The notes beneath the pieces are model-generated. The model was not told the origin of the DNA and searched no databases. It saw only the letters and a program-made list of their open reading frames with translations. From contig NZ_CP006018.1 of NCBI RefSeq assembly GCF_000706765.1, positions 1,364,001-1,428,000 of the forward strand: a stretch of DNA of 64,000 nucleotides, given 5' to 3'. A program made the position numbers and the translations under genes. The DNA comes from Bifidobacterium [indicum] DSM 20214 = LMG 11587 (GTDB taxonomy: Bacteria; Actinomycetota; Actinomycetes; Actinomycetales; Bifidobacteriaceae). This document shows positions 39,320 through 47,372 of this stretch, in pieces (within the stretch, counting starts at the first letter, position 1; every line of letters starts with the position of its first letter).

Positions 39320-39401
39320 TTGCCCTCCCTTGATGAGCAGTTGTCAGACATACGAAAACCGGATGATCCGGTGCCTACCGGGTGAACACTCAAACCCGGC
39401 A

Positions 39402-39419
39402 TAGTGACCAAGGTCACAA
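39402..39419 (-). promoter_or_regulatory. Rex/CRP-like operator upstream of adhE
   Basis: The - strand reads TTGTGACCTTGGTCACTA, i.e. TTGTGA-N6-TCACTA, one base short of the symmetrical TTGTGA-N6-TCACAA core shared by Rex and CRP-type sites. It overlaps a TATATT -10-like hexamer (39424-39419). AdhE is a common target of the NADH sensor Rex, which favours that reading. Confidence 0.6.
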
Positions 39420-39600
39420 TATAGCGAAGAGGGGCTACCAAACCCGATTGTGTGCGCGGCGACGTTCACTTGTCGCGTGTCGTGTGGATATTCGTTCTTT
39501 TTCTGGTCAATACAGAACAGGTTTCGTTAATTTCCACGTTCGCTTTTGCTGGCGACATGCAACAAGCCTCCTCGGCTCAGACTGGAGCGGACAGGATATG

Positions 39601-39632
39601 AAAAATCCCCGGGTCCGAAGACCACGGGGATT
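39601..39632 (-). terminator. Terminator of rplM-rpsI with UUCG tetraloop
   Basis: On the - strand AATCCCCG and CGGGGATT pair, then GGTC/GACC close a TTCG tetraloop (one bulged T), followed by a T-run. It starts 18 bp after the rpsI stop. Confidence 0.88.
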
Positions 39633-39649
39633 GCAGTGTTGACCGAAGG

Positions 39650-40138
39650 TCAGCGCTTGGAGAACTGAGGTGCACGGCGAGCCTTGTGCAGACCGGCCTT
39701 CTTGCGCTCCACGACACGGGCATCGCGGGTCAGGAATCCGGCCTTCTTCAGGGCCGGGCGGTTGGCATCACGGTCGATGGCGTTCAGGGCACGGGCCACA
39801 CCCAGTCGGATTGCGCCCGCCTGGCCGGTCACGCCGCCGCCGTCAACGCGGACGATGATGTCGAACTTGTTCTCAAGCTTGAGCAGAACGATCGGCGAGT
39901 TGACCTCGCGCTGGTGCAGACGGCTGGGGAAGTACTCCTCCAGGGTGTGCCCATTGATGGTCCACTTGCCGGAGCCGGGAACCAGACGTACACGGGCGAC
40001 AGCCTCCTTGCGGCGGCCGGTGCCATATCCGGGCTCGATGGCGGAGGTACCGGTACCTGCACCGGCGTTGGTCTCCGAAGTGTAAGCTGCGGTCTCCTCA
40101 GACTCGAGAACCGCGGAGCTGTTGTTGTTTTCAGCCAT
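39650..40138 (-). CDS. rpsI: 30S ribosomal protein S9
   Basis: The S9 body runs from about residue 40 ([20 protein letters not shown]) to the C-terminal [11 protein letters not shown], whose last Lys-Arg reaches the P-site tRNA. The first ~38 residues (Asn/Ser/Glu/Thr-rich) are an extension beyond the ~130-residue norm. Cotranscribed with rplM, 21 bp upstream. Confidence 0.95.
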   Translation of the reverse strand: MAENNNSSAVLESEETAAYTSETNAGAGTGTSAIEPGYGTGRRKEAVARVRLVPGSGKWTINGHTLEEYFPSRLHQREVNSPIVLLKLENKFDIIVRVDGGGVTGQAGAIRLGVARALNAIDRDANRPALKKAGFLTRDARVVERKKAGLHKARRAPQFSKR

Positions 40139-40159
40139 GGTGATCTATCTCCTCTGGTT

Positions 40160-40609
40160 CTACTTGGCCTGCTGGGAGGTCTGGTGAATCTCGTAGGGAA
40201 CGGGCTGTTGCGAGGTGTGGGGGTGCTCCTCACCTGCAAAGACGCGCAGACGGGTCAGCTGGGCCCTGGACAGCTTGTTCTTGGGAAGCATGCCCTTGAC
40301 GGCAGTGGTGATGATGCGCTCAGGGTTGTGCTGGAGCAGCTCGCCGTAGGAGTCGCGACGCAGACCGCCGGGACGACCGGAGTGGGTGTAGAGCACCTTG
40401 CCGCTCTTGTCGCCGGTCAGAGCGACCTTGGCCGCATTGATGACGATGACGTTGTTGCCTGAATCGGCATGGGGTGCGAACGTGGGCTTGTTCTTGCCAC
40501 GCAGAAGGTCGGCCACCTGCGCAGCCAGACGACCAAGCACCACATCGGTGGCGTCGACGATATACCAGTCATGAGTCAGATCGGCTGGTTTCGGGGTGAA
40601 AGTCTTCAC
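40160..40609 (-). CDS. rplM: 50S ribosomal protein L13
   Basis: 149 residues: [20 protein letters not shown], then [20 protein letters not shown] and the [20 protein letters not shown] region. Early 50S assembly protein. First gene of the rplM-rpsI unit with a strong promoter 155 bp upstream. Confidence 0.96.
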   Translation of the reverse strand: MKTFTPKPADLTHDWYIVDATDVVLGRLAAQVADLLRGKNKPTFAPHADSGNNVIVINAAKVALTGDKSGKVLYTHSGRPGGLRRDSYGELLQHNPERIITTAVKGMLPKNKLSRAQLTRLRVFAGEEHPHTSQQPVPYEIHQTSQQAK

Positions 40610-40764
40610 GATTCAACCTTTTCCTTGCATTGTGTTTCGGGCTTCCCACCCGGCATGATGCCATACCGATGAGAGGCCATATTATCCGTGGGCTCCCTGA
40701 AAGTCCTAGACGGCGAGTGGGAAAAGCGCTTTGAGGACCCCTTAGGGAAACACAACAATCCACA

Positions 40765-40792
40765 ATTGTAACGCCTGACGGCTGTTCGTCAA
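40765..40792 (-). promoter_or_regulatory. Promoter of rplM-rpsI
   Basis: On the - strand TTGACG (40792-40787), 16 bp, then TACAAT (40770-40765). This is one of the best consensus matches in the window. The untranslated leader would be ~150 nt. Confidence 0.78.
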
Positions 40793-40807
40793 AACGCGAG
40801 TCGAAGA

Positions 40808-41473
40808 TTACTGGTCCAACCGCTTCTGCGCCGCATTGGCAACCTCAACCCGATCATCCTGTGCCAGGGTCTTCACGGTCTCCATAGGGGTGTTGGGATT
40901 CAGGGCCACCGCCCTGCGCACCATGGAGGCCAGAATCAAGGGGGCACCCTCTTCGGTGCTTGTTCCCAGGCCACCCAGGTAATCAAGGGTGTCCGCATCG
41001 GTCGTCGAAGCCTGGGCCCCCTCCAACCGCATCTTCCAGGAGGCCATCGGATTGGTAAGAGCGGCGGCCCTGACCTGGGGGTTCTCATCCTTGGTCAGGA
41101 TGCCCACCAACCAGTTCTTGTCGTCCCTGTTGGACGCAACCGCCTGGCGCACTTTCGGGTCGGCATCCTTGGAGAGCTTGACCAGGATATTCGGGAAGGG
41201 CATGGTCTCAGCCAGGAAGACCCTGTCATCGACCGGCGTGTGGTCATTACCTGCGACAGCCTCCAGCAGGGCCGTGAATCGGGAGAATGCCGCCTGGTCC
41301 GAGCGGTCGGGCAGGGGACGGCGGGCAAATTCATGCAGCTCTTCGGAGTCCGTGGAGTGCCTCAACCGCTCATAGAAGACCGTCAGCGCCTCATGGGAAT
41401 TGCGGTCCTCCCCCTGGTCGGTACCTGTCTGGGCCGGGGATTCCGATTCCGGCTGTTCCTGGGGATTGGTCAT
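40808..41473 (-). CDS. Leucine-rich-repeat-variant (LRV/HEAT-like) protein
   Basis: 221 residues, cytosolic, no signal peptide. After an acidic, Gln/Glu-rich N-terminus (~25 residues), the C-terminal half contains at least three helical repeats of ~24 residues. They have a VRxAVAxNxxxP or VRAAALTNP core: DPKVRQAVASNRDD, NPQVRAAALTNPMAS and MVRRAVALNPNTPME. This spacing and the Asn-Pro ending resemble the LRV repeat. Such repeats usually make protein-protein contacts; no catalytic motif is visible. Monocistronic, just upstream of the rplM promoter. Function unknown. Confidence 0.7.
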   Translation of the reverse strand: MTNPQEQPESESPAQTGTDQGEDRNSHEALTVFYERLRHSTDSEELHEFARRPLPDRSDQAAFSRFTALLEAVAGNDHTPVDDRVFLAETMPFPNILVKLSKDADPKVRQAVASNRDDKNWLVGILTKDENPQVRAAALTNPMASWKMRLEGAQASTTDADTLDYLGGLGTSTEEGAPLILASMVRRAVALNPNTPMETVKTLAQDDRVEVANAAQKRLDQ

Positions 41474-41649
41474 GGTGCCAGCTTAAGTCCACTCCGTGAT
41501 TTCCTGGACACACCTGCAAATTGCGGGAACGATCTACGATTCCGCGGCCCGGTCATAGGGTGTTCCCCCGAGGAGAGCGGTGGTCCCCCACCCCCGCCTA
41601 CCATATAGCCAGAACTCTCAGAAGCGGACCGCCGGAGGAAGGGACCACC

Positions 41650-42288
41650 ATGCAGACCATCCTGGACCCATCCGACAACCCCTCCATGGGGTCCCTGGTC
41701 GACAGAAAGTCCGAGTTCATCGGCAGCGCCTGCCACATCGGGAACCAGGATGAGGCCCTGGACTTCGTGGAGCAGGTCCGCAGAGCCAATCCCAAGGCCA
41801 GGCATGTCTGCCACTGTGCCGTCTGGGGCCCGGAAGGCCACACCAGCGAGCGCCTGAGTGACGACGGCGAACCGTCAGGCACGGCAGGCAAGCCCATCCT
41901 GGAGGTGATGCGCCGCCAGAACCTTACCGACTGCGTGGTGACCGTAACCAGGTACTTCGGCGGCATACTCCTGGGTTCGGGCGGACTGATACGCGCCTAC
42001 TCCTCGGCCGCCTCCCTGGCTCTGAAGGCTGCCCATCCGGCCAGGATAGTGACCTCACGCAGGTACCGAATATCCATCGCCTACCCCGACCACGGCCCCA
42101 TGCTCCGTCTTGTGGAGTCCGTTGGGGGATCCGTCGCCGAAGAGACATTCACAGACAACGTGACCCTGACATACGACATTCCCCTCAACCAGACCGAGGA
42201 ATTCGGCAGGAGCCTAAGCAATCTCCTCCAAGGAGGAGCTCCTCCAACTGAACTGGAGACGGTACAAAGCCCTGTTCCGCTGACCTGA
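41650..42288 (+). CDS. YigZ/IMPACT family protein
   Basis: 212 residues. The N-terminal Impact (UPF0029) domain is clear: KSEFIGSACHIGNQDEALDF, then GTAGKPILEVMRR and VVTVTRYFGGILLGSGGLIRAYSSA (quoted here in part). The C-terminal ~75 residues form a ferredoxin-like domain as in E. coli YigZ. Eukaryotic IMPACT regulates Gcn2; the bacterial role is uncertain. The ATG at 41650 is chosen because GGAGGAAGG precedes it; the upstream in-frame extension from 41521 is unlikely. It diverges from the LRV-repeat gene. Confidence 0.88.
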   Translation: MQTILDPSDNPSMGSLVDRKSEFIGSACHIGNQDEALDFVEQVRRANPKARHVCHCAVWGPEGHTSERLSDDGEPSGTAGKPILEVMRRQNLTDCVVTVTRYFGGILLGSGGLIRAYSSAASLALKAAHPARIVTSRRYRISIAYPDHGPMLRLVESVGGSVAEETFTDNVTLTYDIPLNQTEEFGRSLSNLLQGGAPPTELETVQSPVPLT

Positions 42289-42330
42289 TTCCCGGGTTCG
42301 CATGCCCCATGGCGGTAGGCCTGAATATGG

Positions 42331-42365
42331 AAAACCGGGAACCGTCATTCTCGGACGGTTCCCGG
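42331..42365 (-). terminator. Intrinsic terminator of tRNA-Ser(GCT)
   Basis: CCGGGAACCGTC (42335-42346) and its complement (42354-42365) form a 12-bp stem. On the - strand a T4 run follows. It begins 9 bp after the tRNA. Confidence 0.85.
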
Positions 42366-42373
42366 CAATCATG

Positions 42374-42460
42374 CGGAGACGAGGAGATTCGAACTCCTGG
42401 ACCGCTTGCGCAGTCAACACCTTAGCAGGGTGCCCCTTTCGGCCACTCAGGCACGTCTCC
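42374..42460 (-). tRNA. tRNA-Ser (anticodon GCT)
   Basis: On the - strand GGAGACG pairs with CGTCTCC. The anticodon loop CTGCTAA gives GCT (codons AGU/AGC). A long variable arm is present. The T-arm contains GTTCGAATC. CCA is not encoded. Confidence 0.93.
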
Positions 42461-42635
42461 CTGCATCCAACCCTATCACCGGAATCCGAAAAGAGATTCG
42501 GATAAGGCCAGAACAAATCACTAGAATACCATCTCTCCAAGATTGGACTCGCCGGATTCTTCCCGGGTGACGCTTTCACCCATACACGGGGCCTTTTATC
42601 GGGTGTTATCACTGAACTTTGCCTATCATGGAGCT

Positions 42636-43907
42636 ATGAGTACTGCACCAAGGCTGGCGGCCGCCAAGAAGGACTGGGGACACGACGAGACCGGGTGCAC
42701 AGTACTGCATATCGACATGGATGCCTTCTACGCCTCCTGCGAGGTAGCCCGGTATCCGGAACTCAAGGGAAAACCGGTCATCATCGGCACCGGCACACGA
42801 TCCGTCGTATCAGCCGCCAGCTATGAGGCCCGCGTCTACGGGATAAACTCGGCCATGGCCGTCAGCAGGGCACGCAAGCTCTGCCCACAGGGAATCTTCC
42901 TCCCCGTTGATATGGCCTATTACCATTACATCTCCCATGAGATCTTCAAGACCGTGTTCTCGCGCATCACCGACCGGATCGAACAGGTTTCGGTGGATGA
43001 GTGCTTCATGGATGTTTCGGGCGCCCTGATGAGATGGGGCTCGCCGACGAACATCGCCCGATGGATCCGAAGCACCGTGGCCGAGAACTTCAACGTGACC
43101 TGTTCCGTAGGCATCGCATCCAACAAGCTGGTAGCCAAAATGGCCTCAACCAATGCCAAACCCGATGGGATGCTGCTCATCCCAAAGGACCGGCAGGCCG
43201 ATTTCGTCCAGCTCATGCCCCTGCGGGGGATTCCCGGAATCGGACCAGCCCTGGAGAAGCGACTCAATGCCTGGGGCGTCAAGGACGTGGCGGACCTGGC
43301 CAAAATGAGCGAGCACGACCTGACCAGGGCTACCGGGTCGAAAATCTCGGCAAGGATGCTCTACCTTTCCTCCCATGGTCTCGATCAAAGCAAGGTGCGT
43401 CACCGCCCACCCGAGAAGTCCATCGGCGCCGAGCGGACCTTCATGCATGACACGACCAGCATGGAGCAGGTCTGTGGTCTCCTGCGGACATGCAGCGACG
43501 AGGTGGCGACCAGTCTCAGAGCCCAGGACCTGGTCGCCCGGACCATCACCGTCAAACTGCGCTTCGACGATCTGCGGTATATGACCAAGGCCAGGACCCT
43601 TCAGACCCCCGTCAGTACGGCCACTCGCATCTATCCCAGGGCGGTTGAGCTCCTCAAACGGATGCTGGGCATCCCCGACCTGGCGCCGATGACCACTCCC
43701 CTTCCTCGATTGATTCGGCTGGCAGGCGTGAGCGCCTCAGGACTGAGCAAGGTTAAAGAAACCCCGATTCAACCATCCTTGGAGGATGTCATCGAGGAGG
43801 ACGACCACAAGGCAGGTTCGGGCGCCAAGAGAATGGACCACGCCGAAGCCGCCATCGACACCATCCGGAACCGGTATGGCAGGGGGTCGGTGAACCTGGG
43901 CGTGTAG
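42636..43907 (+). CDS. dinB: DNA polymerase IV (Y family)
   Basis: Translesion polymerase, 424 residues. Catalytic motifs: HIDMDAFYASCE (metal-binding Asp and steric-gate aromatic) and SVDECFMDVS (metal-binding Asp-Glu). Also SAASYEARVYGINSAM for incoming-nucleotide contacts and GIPGIGPALEKRL for the helix-hairpin-helix thumb. The little-finger domain covers ~residues 260-370. The ATG at 42636 with GGAG at 42630 is preferred over the opening at 42543. No LexA box was recognised upstream. The C-terminus lacks an obvious QLxLF-type sliding-clamp motif. Confidence 0.93.
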   Translation: MSTAPRLAAAKKDWGHDETGCTVLHIDMDAFYASCEVARYPELKGKPVIIGTGTRSVVSAASYEARVYGINSAMAVSRARKLCPQGIFLPVDMAYYHYISHEIFKTVFSRITDRIEQVSVDECFMDVSGALMRWGSPTNIARWIRSTVAENFNVTCSVGIASNKLVAKMASTNAKPDGMLLIPKDRQADFVQLMPLRGIPGIGPALEKRLNAWGVKDVADLAKMSEHDLTRATGSKISARMLYLSSHGLDQSKVRHRPPEKSIGAERTFMHDTTSMEQVCGLLRTCSDEVATSLRAQDLVARTITVKLRFDDLRYMTKARTLQTPVSTATRIYPRAVELLKRMLGIPDLAPMTTPLPRLIRLAGVSASGLSKVKETPIQPSLEDVIEEDDHKAGSGAKRMDHAEAAIDTIRNRYGRGSVNLGV

Positions 43908-44001
43908 TGGCCCGGAGGAATACACCATGCAAACGGGCAGATGACCGCATCAGTCATTGCCTGCAACCGTGGCCCTCGATGAACCAATGACCAGGCCCAT
44001 G

Positions 44002-45135
44002 TCAGCTGCCGAGCCGGTCCGCCACCTGATCCATGACGGCATCACTGACAGTCGTGGAGAGACGCAGATGGGAGGAATCCCCATAAAACTCCCCCGGGCT
44101 GGGCAGGATACCCAGACTCGCCAGGGTCTCCATATCCTCCCAGCAATCCCCGCCACGGGACCTGACCCAAAGGTAGAGGCCACCCTGGGGCATGGTCGCC
44201 TGATACCCGAATGACCGCAGGGCATCGACCAGGATACTGAGGCGGCGGAAATACCTGTCACGCTGAATACGGACCTCCTGCCGGTCGGCCAAAGCCGCGA
44301 CCATGGCCGCCTGAACAGGGCCGCTGATAATCATCCCGATCTGCTTGCGGTAGGTGGTCATCGGTCCGAGCAGATTCGGATCGCCCGCCATGAAGGCGGA
44401 GCGGTAGCCGGCCATGTTGGACTGCTTGGACAAGGAATAGAGGCATATCAGACCATCAGCAGACCCCTGGCAGACCTCAGGATCGAGGATGCAGGGGGCA
44501 GGTTCCCCTGCCGGACCCCCAGGAGTCCAGGTCAGGAGGGCATAGCACTCGTCACTCAGCACGACAGCACCGATGGAGCGGGCCGCGCGGACAATGGCGG
44601 CAAGATCCTCGGCATCGAGCACAGCACCGGTCGGATTGGACGGGGAGTTGACCCAGATGGCCCTGACCCCGGGGATGGACACCCAGGATTCCACATCGGC
44701 CGGGTCGTCCACCGTGACCACGCGAGCACCGGATAATTGGGTACCTATGGCGTAGGTCGGGTAGGAGACTGCGGGTTGGACCACCACGTCCCCCTCCCCC
44801 AGATGGAGGAGCGAGGCCATGAGGGAGACGGCCTCCTTGGACCCGACCGTAGGCAAAAGGGATGCCCCGCAGGAGTCCAGATCGACGCCGCGCTCACTCC
44901 TGAACCAGTCCTTCAAGGCCTGGCGAAGTACAGGACTGCCGATGGTTGCGGGGTATCCGTGGGCATCTTTTCCGTCTGCGGAACGGGCCAGGGCGTCCTG
45001 GACGGAGTCCGGAACAGTATCCACAGGAGACCCGACCGAGAGATCGGCCACACCTCCGGGCACAGCCGATGCAATCCGGCGGTAACGATCTATGCGCGAC
45101 CAGTCGTAGGGAGAGGAAAAGGTCTGAAAACCCAC
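44002..45135 (-). CDS. dapC: Succinyldiaminopimelate transaminase (DapC-type aminotransferase)
   Basis: PLP-dependent class I aminotransferase, 377 residues. The Schiff-base Lys is in SLSKQSNMAGYRSAF (about residue 237). VNSPSNPTGAVLD and the C-terminal SHLRLSTTVSD (phosphate/carboxylate Arg) are typical fold-type I features. The role in lysine and peptidoglycan precursor synthesis (N-succinyl-LL-2-amino-6-ketopimelate to the diamine) is inferred from the fdxA neighbour 51 bp upstream, the arrangement found around dapC in Actinobacteria. Other amino acid substrates are possible. Confidence 0.83.
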   Translation of the reverse strand: MGFQTFSSPYDWSRIDRYRRIASAVPGGVADLSVGSPVDTVPDSVQDALARSADGKDAHGYPATIGSPVLRQALKDWFRSERGVDLDSCGASLLPTVGSKEAVSLMASLLHLGEGDVVVQPAVSYPTYAIGTQLSGARVVTVDDPADVESWVSIPGVRAIWVNSPSNPTGAVLDAEDLAAIVRAARSIGAVVLSDECYALLTWTPGGPAGEPAPCILDPEVCQGSADGLICLYSLSKQSNMAGYRSAFMAGDPNLLGPMTTYRKQIGMIISGPVQAAMVAALADRQEVRIQRDRYFRRLSILVDALRSFGYQATMPQGGLYLWVRSRGGDCWEDMETLASLGILPSPGEFYGDSSHLRLSTTVSDAVMDQVADRLGS

Positions 45136-45186
45136 GGAACCCCCTGGAATGTAGATTACGGAACGGGCCTTGCGACCCGGTTGGCC

Positions 45187-45504
45187 TCACTTCTGAGGAG
45201 GTAGAGCCGCCACCTTTTCGGGATCGTGATCGTAGGCCCCGGCCGCAGCAGCCCCGCCGGCGTCTCCGACCTCGGCGAAGAAGTCGTTGGCGGCATCCTT
45301 GTACCAGGCCCACTCGTCAGGAAGATCATCCTCGTAGAAAATAGCCTCAACCGGGCAGACGGGTTCACAGGCACCACAATCAACACACTCGTTGGGGTTG
45401 ATGTAGAGCGAGCGCACTCCCTCGTAGATACAGTCGACCGGGCATTCGTCCACGCATGCCTTGTCCCTGACATCAACACAGGGCTGGGCGATGACGTACG
45501 TCAT
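45187..45504 (-). CDS. fdxA: Seven-iron ferredoxin
   Basis: Small electron carrier, 105 residues. The N-terminal half has CVDVRDKACVDECPVDCI, the [3Fe-4S]-type spacing, and a second cluster motif CVDCGACEPVCPVEAI for [4Fe-4S]. After residue ~60 comes a non-cluster region including DEWAWYKDAANDFFAEVG and an Ala/Gly-rich tail. It immediately precedes dapC on the same strand. Likely cotranscribed, but electron transfer to DapC is not implied. Confidence 0.93.
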   Translation of the reverse strand: MTYVIAQPCVDVRDKACVDECPVDCIYEGVRSLYINPNECVDCGACEPVCPVEAIFYEDDLPDEWAWYKDAANDFFAEVGDAGGAAAAGAYDHDPEKVAALPPQK

Positions 45505-45553
45505 AGGTAAACCTCCTGAATAACTGGGTTCAGTCTACCTCCGGTCTGGGACC

Positions 45554-47080
45554 CTAATCCTCGATGCCCGCCAAGGTGGACTCGGGGACTTCGCCGGACA
45601 AGCGGTGCTGACCCAGGCGGGAGTGCCTATAGGAGTAGCAGAAGTAGATGGCAAAGCCGCAGGCCAGCCAGACCACGAAACGAATCCAGGTCAGAACCGT
45701 CAGATTGAGCATGAGCCACAGGCAGGCCAGGGCAATCAGGATGGGGACCCAGGGATTCCCGGGCATCTTGAATGACCGTGGCAGGTCGGGGCGGCGCTTG
45801 CGCATGATGGGCAGGGAGATGGCCACCAGGAGGAAGGCGGAAAGGGTGCCGATGTTGACCATGTCGGAGAGGACATCGATCTGGAAGCAGGAGGCCACAA
45901 TGGCAACCAGGATGCCCCCGGCAATCTGGATGCGGGCGGGGGTGCCGTGCTTGCCCGTCTTGGAGAAGGACCTGGGCAGGAGACCATCACGGCTCATGGC
46001 GAAGACGATACGGGTCAATCCCAGCAGGAGGACCATGACCACGGTGGTCAGGCCGATGACGATGCCGAAGGAGATGATCTTGGCTGCCCAGGAGGCTCCC
46101 ACCATCTCGAAGCCGGTGGCCAGTGAGGGGCTCTTGGATTGGGCCAGGTCCTTGTAGGAGACCATGCCCGTGGTGACGATGGCGACCAGGATGTAGAGGA
46201 CGATGACAATCAGCATGCCCAGACCGATGCCCCTGGGGATGGTCTTGTGCGGTTCCTTGGCCTCCTCGGACGTGGTGGCCACGATATCGAAGCCCACGAA
46301 GGCGAAGAAGACCAGGGCAGCCCCGGAGAGGATGCCGGATATGCCGTAGATGGTCGGTTGCATGCCCGATGCCCACTGCCAGAGGGGCTGGCCCATGATG
46401 CCCGAGACCGTGGCTCCAGGCACGTCGGCTGCGGGTTCGGCAGGTGGGATGAAGGGATGGTAATTCTCGGCCTTGATGTAGAAGAAGCCGACGACGATGA
46501 CGAAGACCACGATGCCGATCTTCAGGACGGTCAGGGCCCCGTCGAACCGTGCCGACAACTTGGTGCCCAAAACGAGGAGAACCGTGAAGAGGGTCACGAC
46601 CACCAGAGGAGCCAGATCAATCTCGAAGGAACCAAGATGGAAACTGGTGGAGAAGGATTCCCCACCCATCAGGTGGATGAAGTCGTTCAGGTAGACACCC
46701 CAGTACTTGGAGATGACCGAGGCGGCCATCAGCATTTCCAGGATCAGATCCCAGCCGATGATCCAGGCCACCAGCTCGCCGATTGTGGTGTAGGTGAAGG
46801 TATAGGCGGACCCCGATACGGGAATCATCGAGGCGAACTCCGCATAGCACATGACGGCAGAGGCGCAGACGACACCCGCGATGACAAAGGAGATGATGAC
46901 GGCTGGACCGGCATGGAAGGCCGCCGCCTGGGCACCCACCGAGAAGATACCCGCACCGACCGCCACGGCCACCGCCATGATGGCCAGGTCCCAGGTGGAC
47001 AGGGTTCGTTTCAGGGAGCGTCCCTCCTCGCCGGTTTCGGCAAGGGTCTGCTCAACCGACTTTTTCCTGAAAAGTTCCAT
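45554..47080 (-). CDS. APC-family amino acid permease
   Basis: Cytoplasmic-membrane transporter of 508 residues with 12 or more predicted helices. It begins with the helix-1 motif AVAVGAGIFSVGAQAA typical of the cationic amino acid transporter (CAT/YfnA-like) branch. FFAFVGFDIVATTSEEAKEP is the conserved helix-6/loop signature. The likely cargo is an amino acid, but the specific one cannot be assigned. Although adjacent to uronate genes, the family makes a sugar-acid substrate unlikely. It has its own promoter and a 49-bp distance to fdxA. Confidence 0.88.
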   Translation of the reverse strand: MELFRKKSVEQTLAETGEEGRSLKRTLSTWDLAIMAVAVAVGAGIFSVGAQAAAFHAGPAVIISFVIAGVVCASAVMCYAEFASMIPVSGSAYTFTYTTIGELVAWIIGWDLILEMLMAASVISKYWGVYLNDFIHLMGGESFSTSFHLGSFEIDLAPLVVVTLFTVLLVLGTKLSARFDGALTVLKIGIVVFVIVVGFFYIKAENYHPFIPPAEPAADVPGATVSGIMGQPLWQWASGMQPTIYGISGILSGAALVFFAFVGFDIVATTSEEAKEPHKTIPRGIGLGMLIVIVLYILVAIVTTGMVSYKDLAQSKSPSLATGFEMVGASWAAKIISFGIVIGLTTVVMVLLLGLTRIVFAMSRDGLLPRSFSKTGKHGTPARIQIAGGILVAIVASCFQIDVLSDMVNIGTLSAFLLVAISLPIMRKRRPDLPRSFKMPGNPWVPILIALACLWLMLNLTVLTWIRFVVWLACGFAIYFCYSYRHSRLGQHRLSGEVPESTLAGIED

Positions 47081-47176
47081 CGTTCTTCCAATCGTGACTC
47101 ACGGTGCACGCCAGTGGCCCCGGCCCGTCACCATAGGAGATGGGGACCCGCAACCAGGGACCTTGTTCACTACCGG

Positions 47177-47204
47177 ATAGTACCCCCCAGGGGGCAGGGC
47201 GCAA
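47177..47204 (-). promoter_or_regulatory. Possible promoter of the APC permease gene
   Basis: On the - strand TTGCGC (47204-47199), 16 bp, TACTAT (47182-47177). Both hexamers match the consensus at four positions. The spacer carries a CCCCC-TGGGGGG symmetry. Confidence 0.4.
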
Positions 47205-47372
47205 GCAAAAGTCCATTCGAGGCATAAGACCGGTCCTGAACGACAGGCCATTCCGGGAGAGGAATCGTTCACCACGAAACCGTAAATCCCCTGTAACCGG
47301 CCTATCGCCATCCCTGCCCGGGGTGGTTTTCCGGCTCTCGGGCCTCAAGGACGAGCACCGTTGCGGTCCCGG

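Larger units (their letters stand above)
39320..39649. other. Region between adhE and rpsI
   Basis: 330 bp without a gene. It holds a small palindrome in the adhE leader (39356-39372), the Rex/CRP-like operator (39402-39419) and the rpsI terminator (39601-39632). The part from about 39440 to 39600 shows nothing I can name. Confidence 0.55.

Noticed and set aside
37811-39385. A long open frame opposite adhE
   Set aside because: Antisense shadow of a fully conserved gene; it also runs across the adhE promoter.
45554-47080. The APC permease as the missing uronate transporter
   Set aside because: Its family carries amino acids, and it has its own promoter and sits beside fdxA-dapC.
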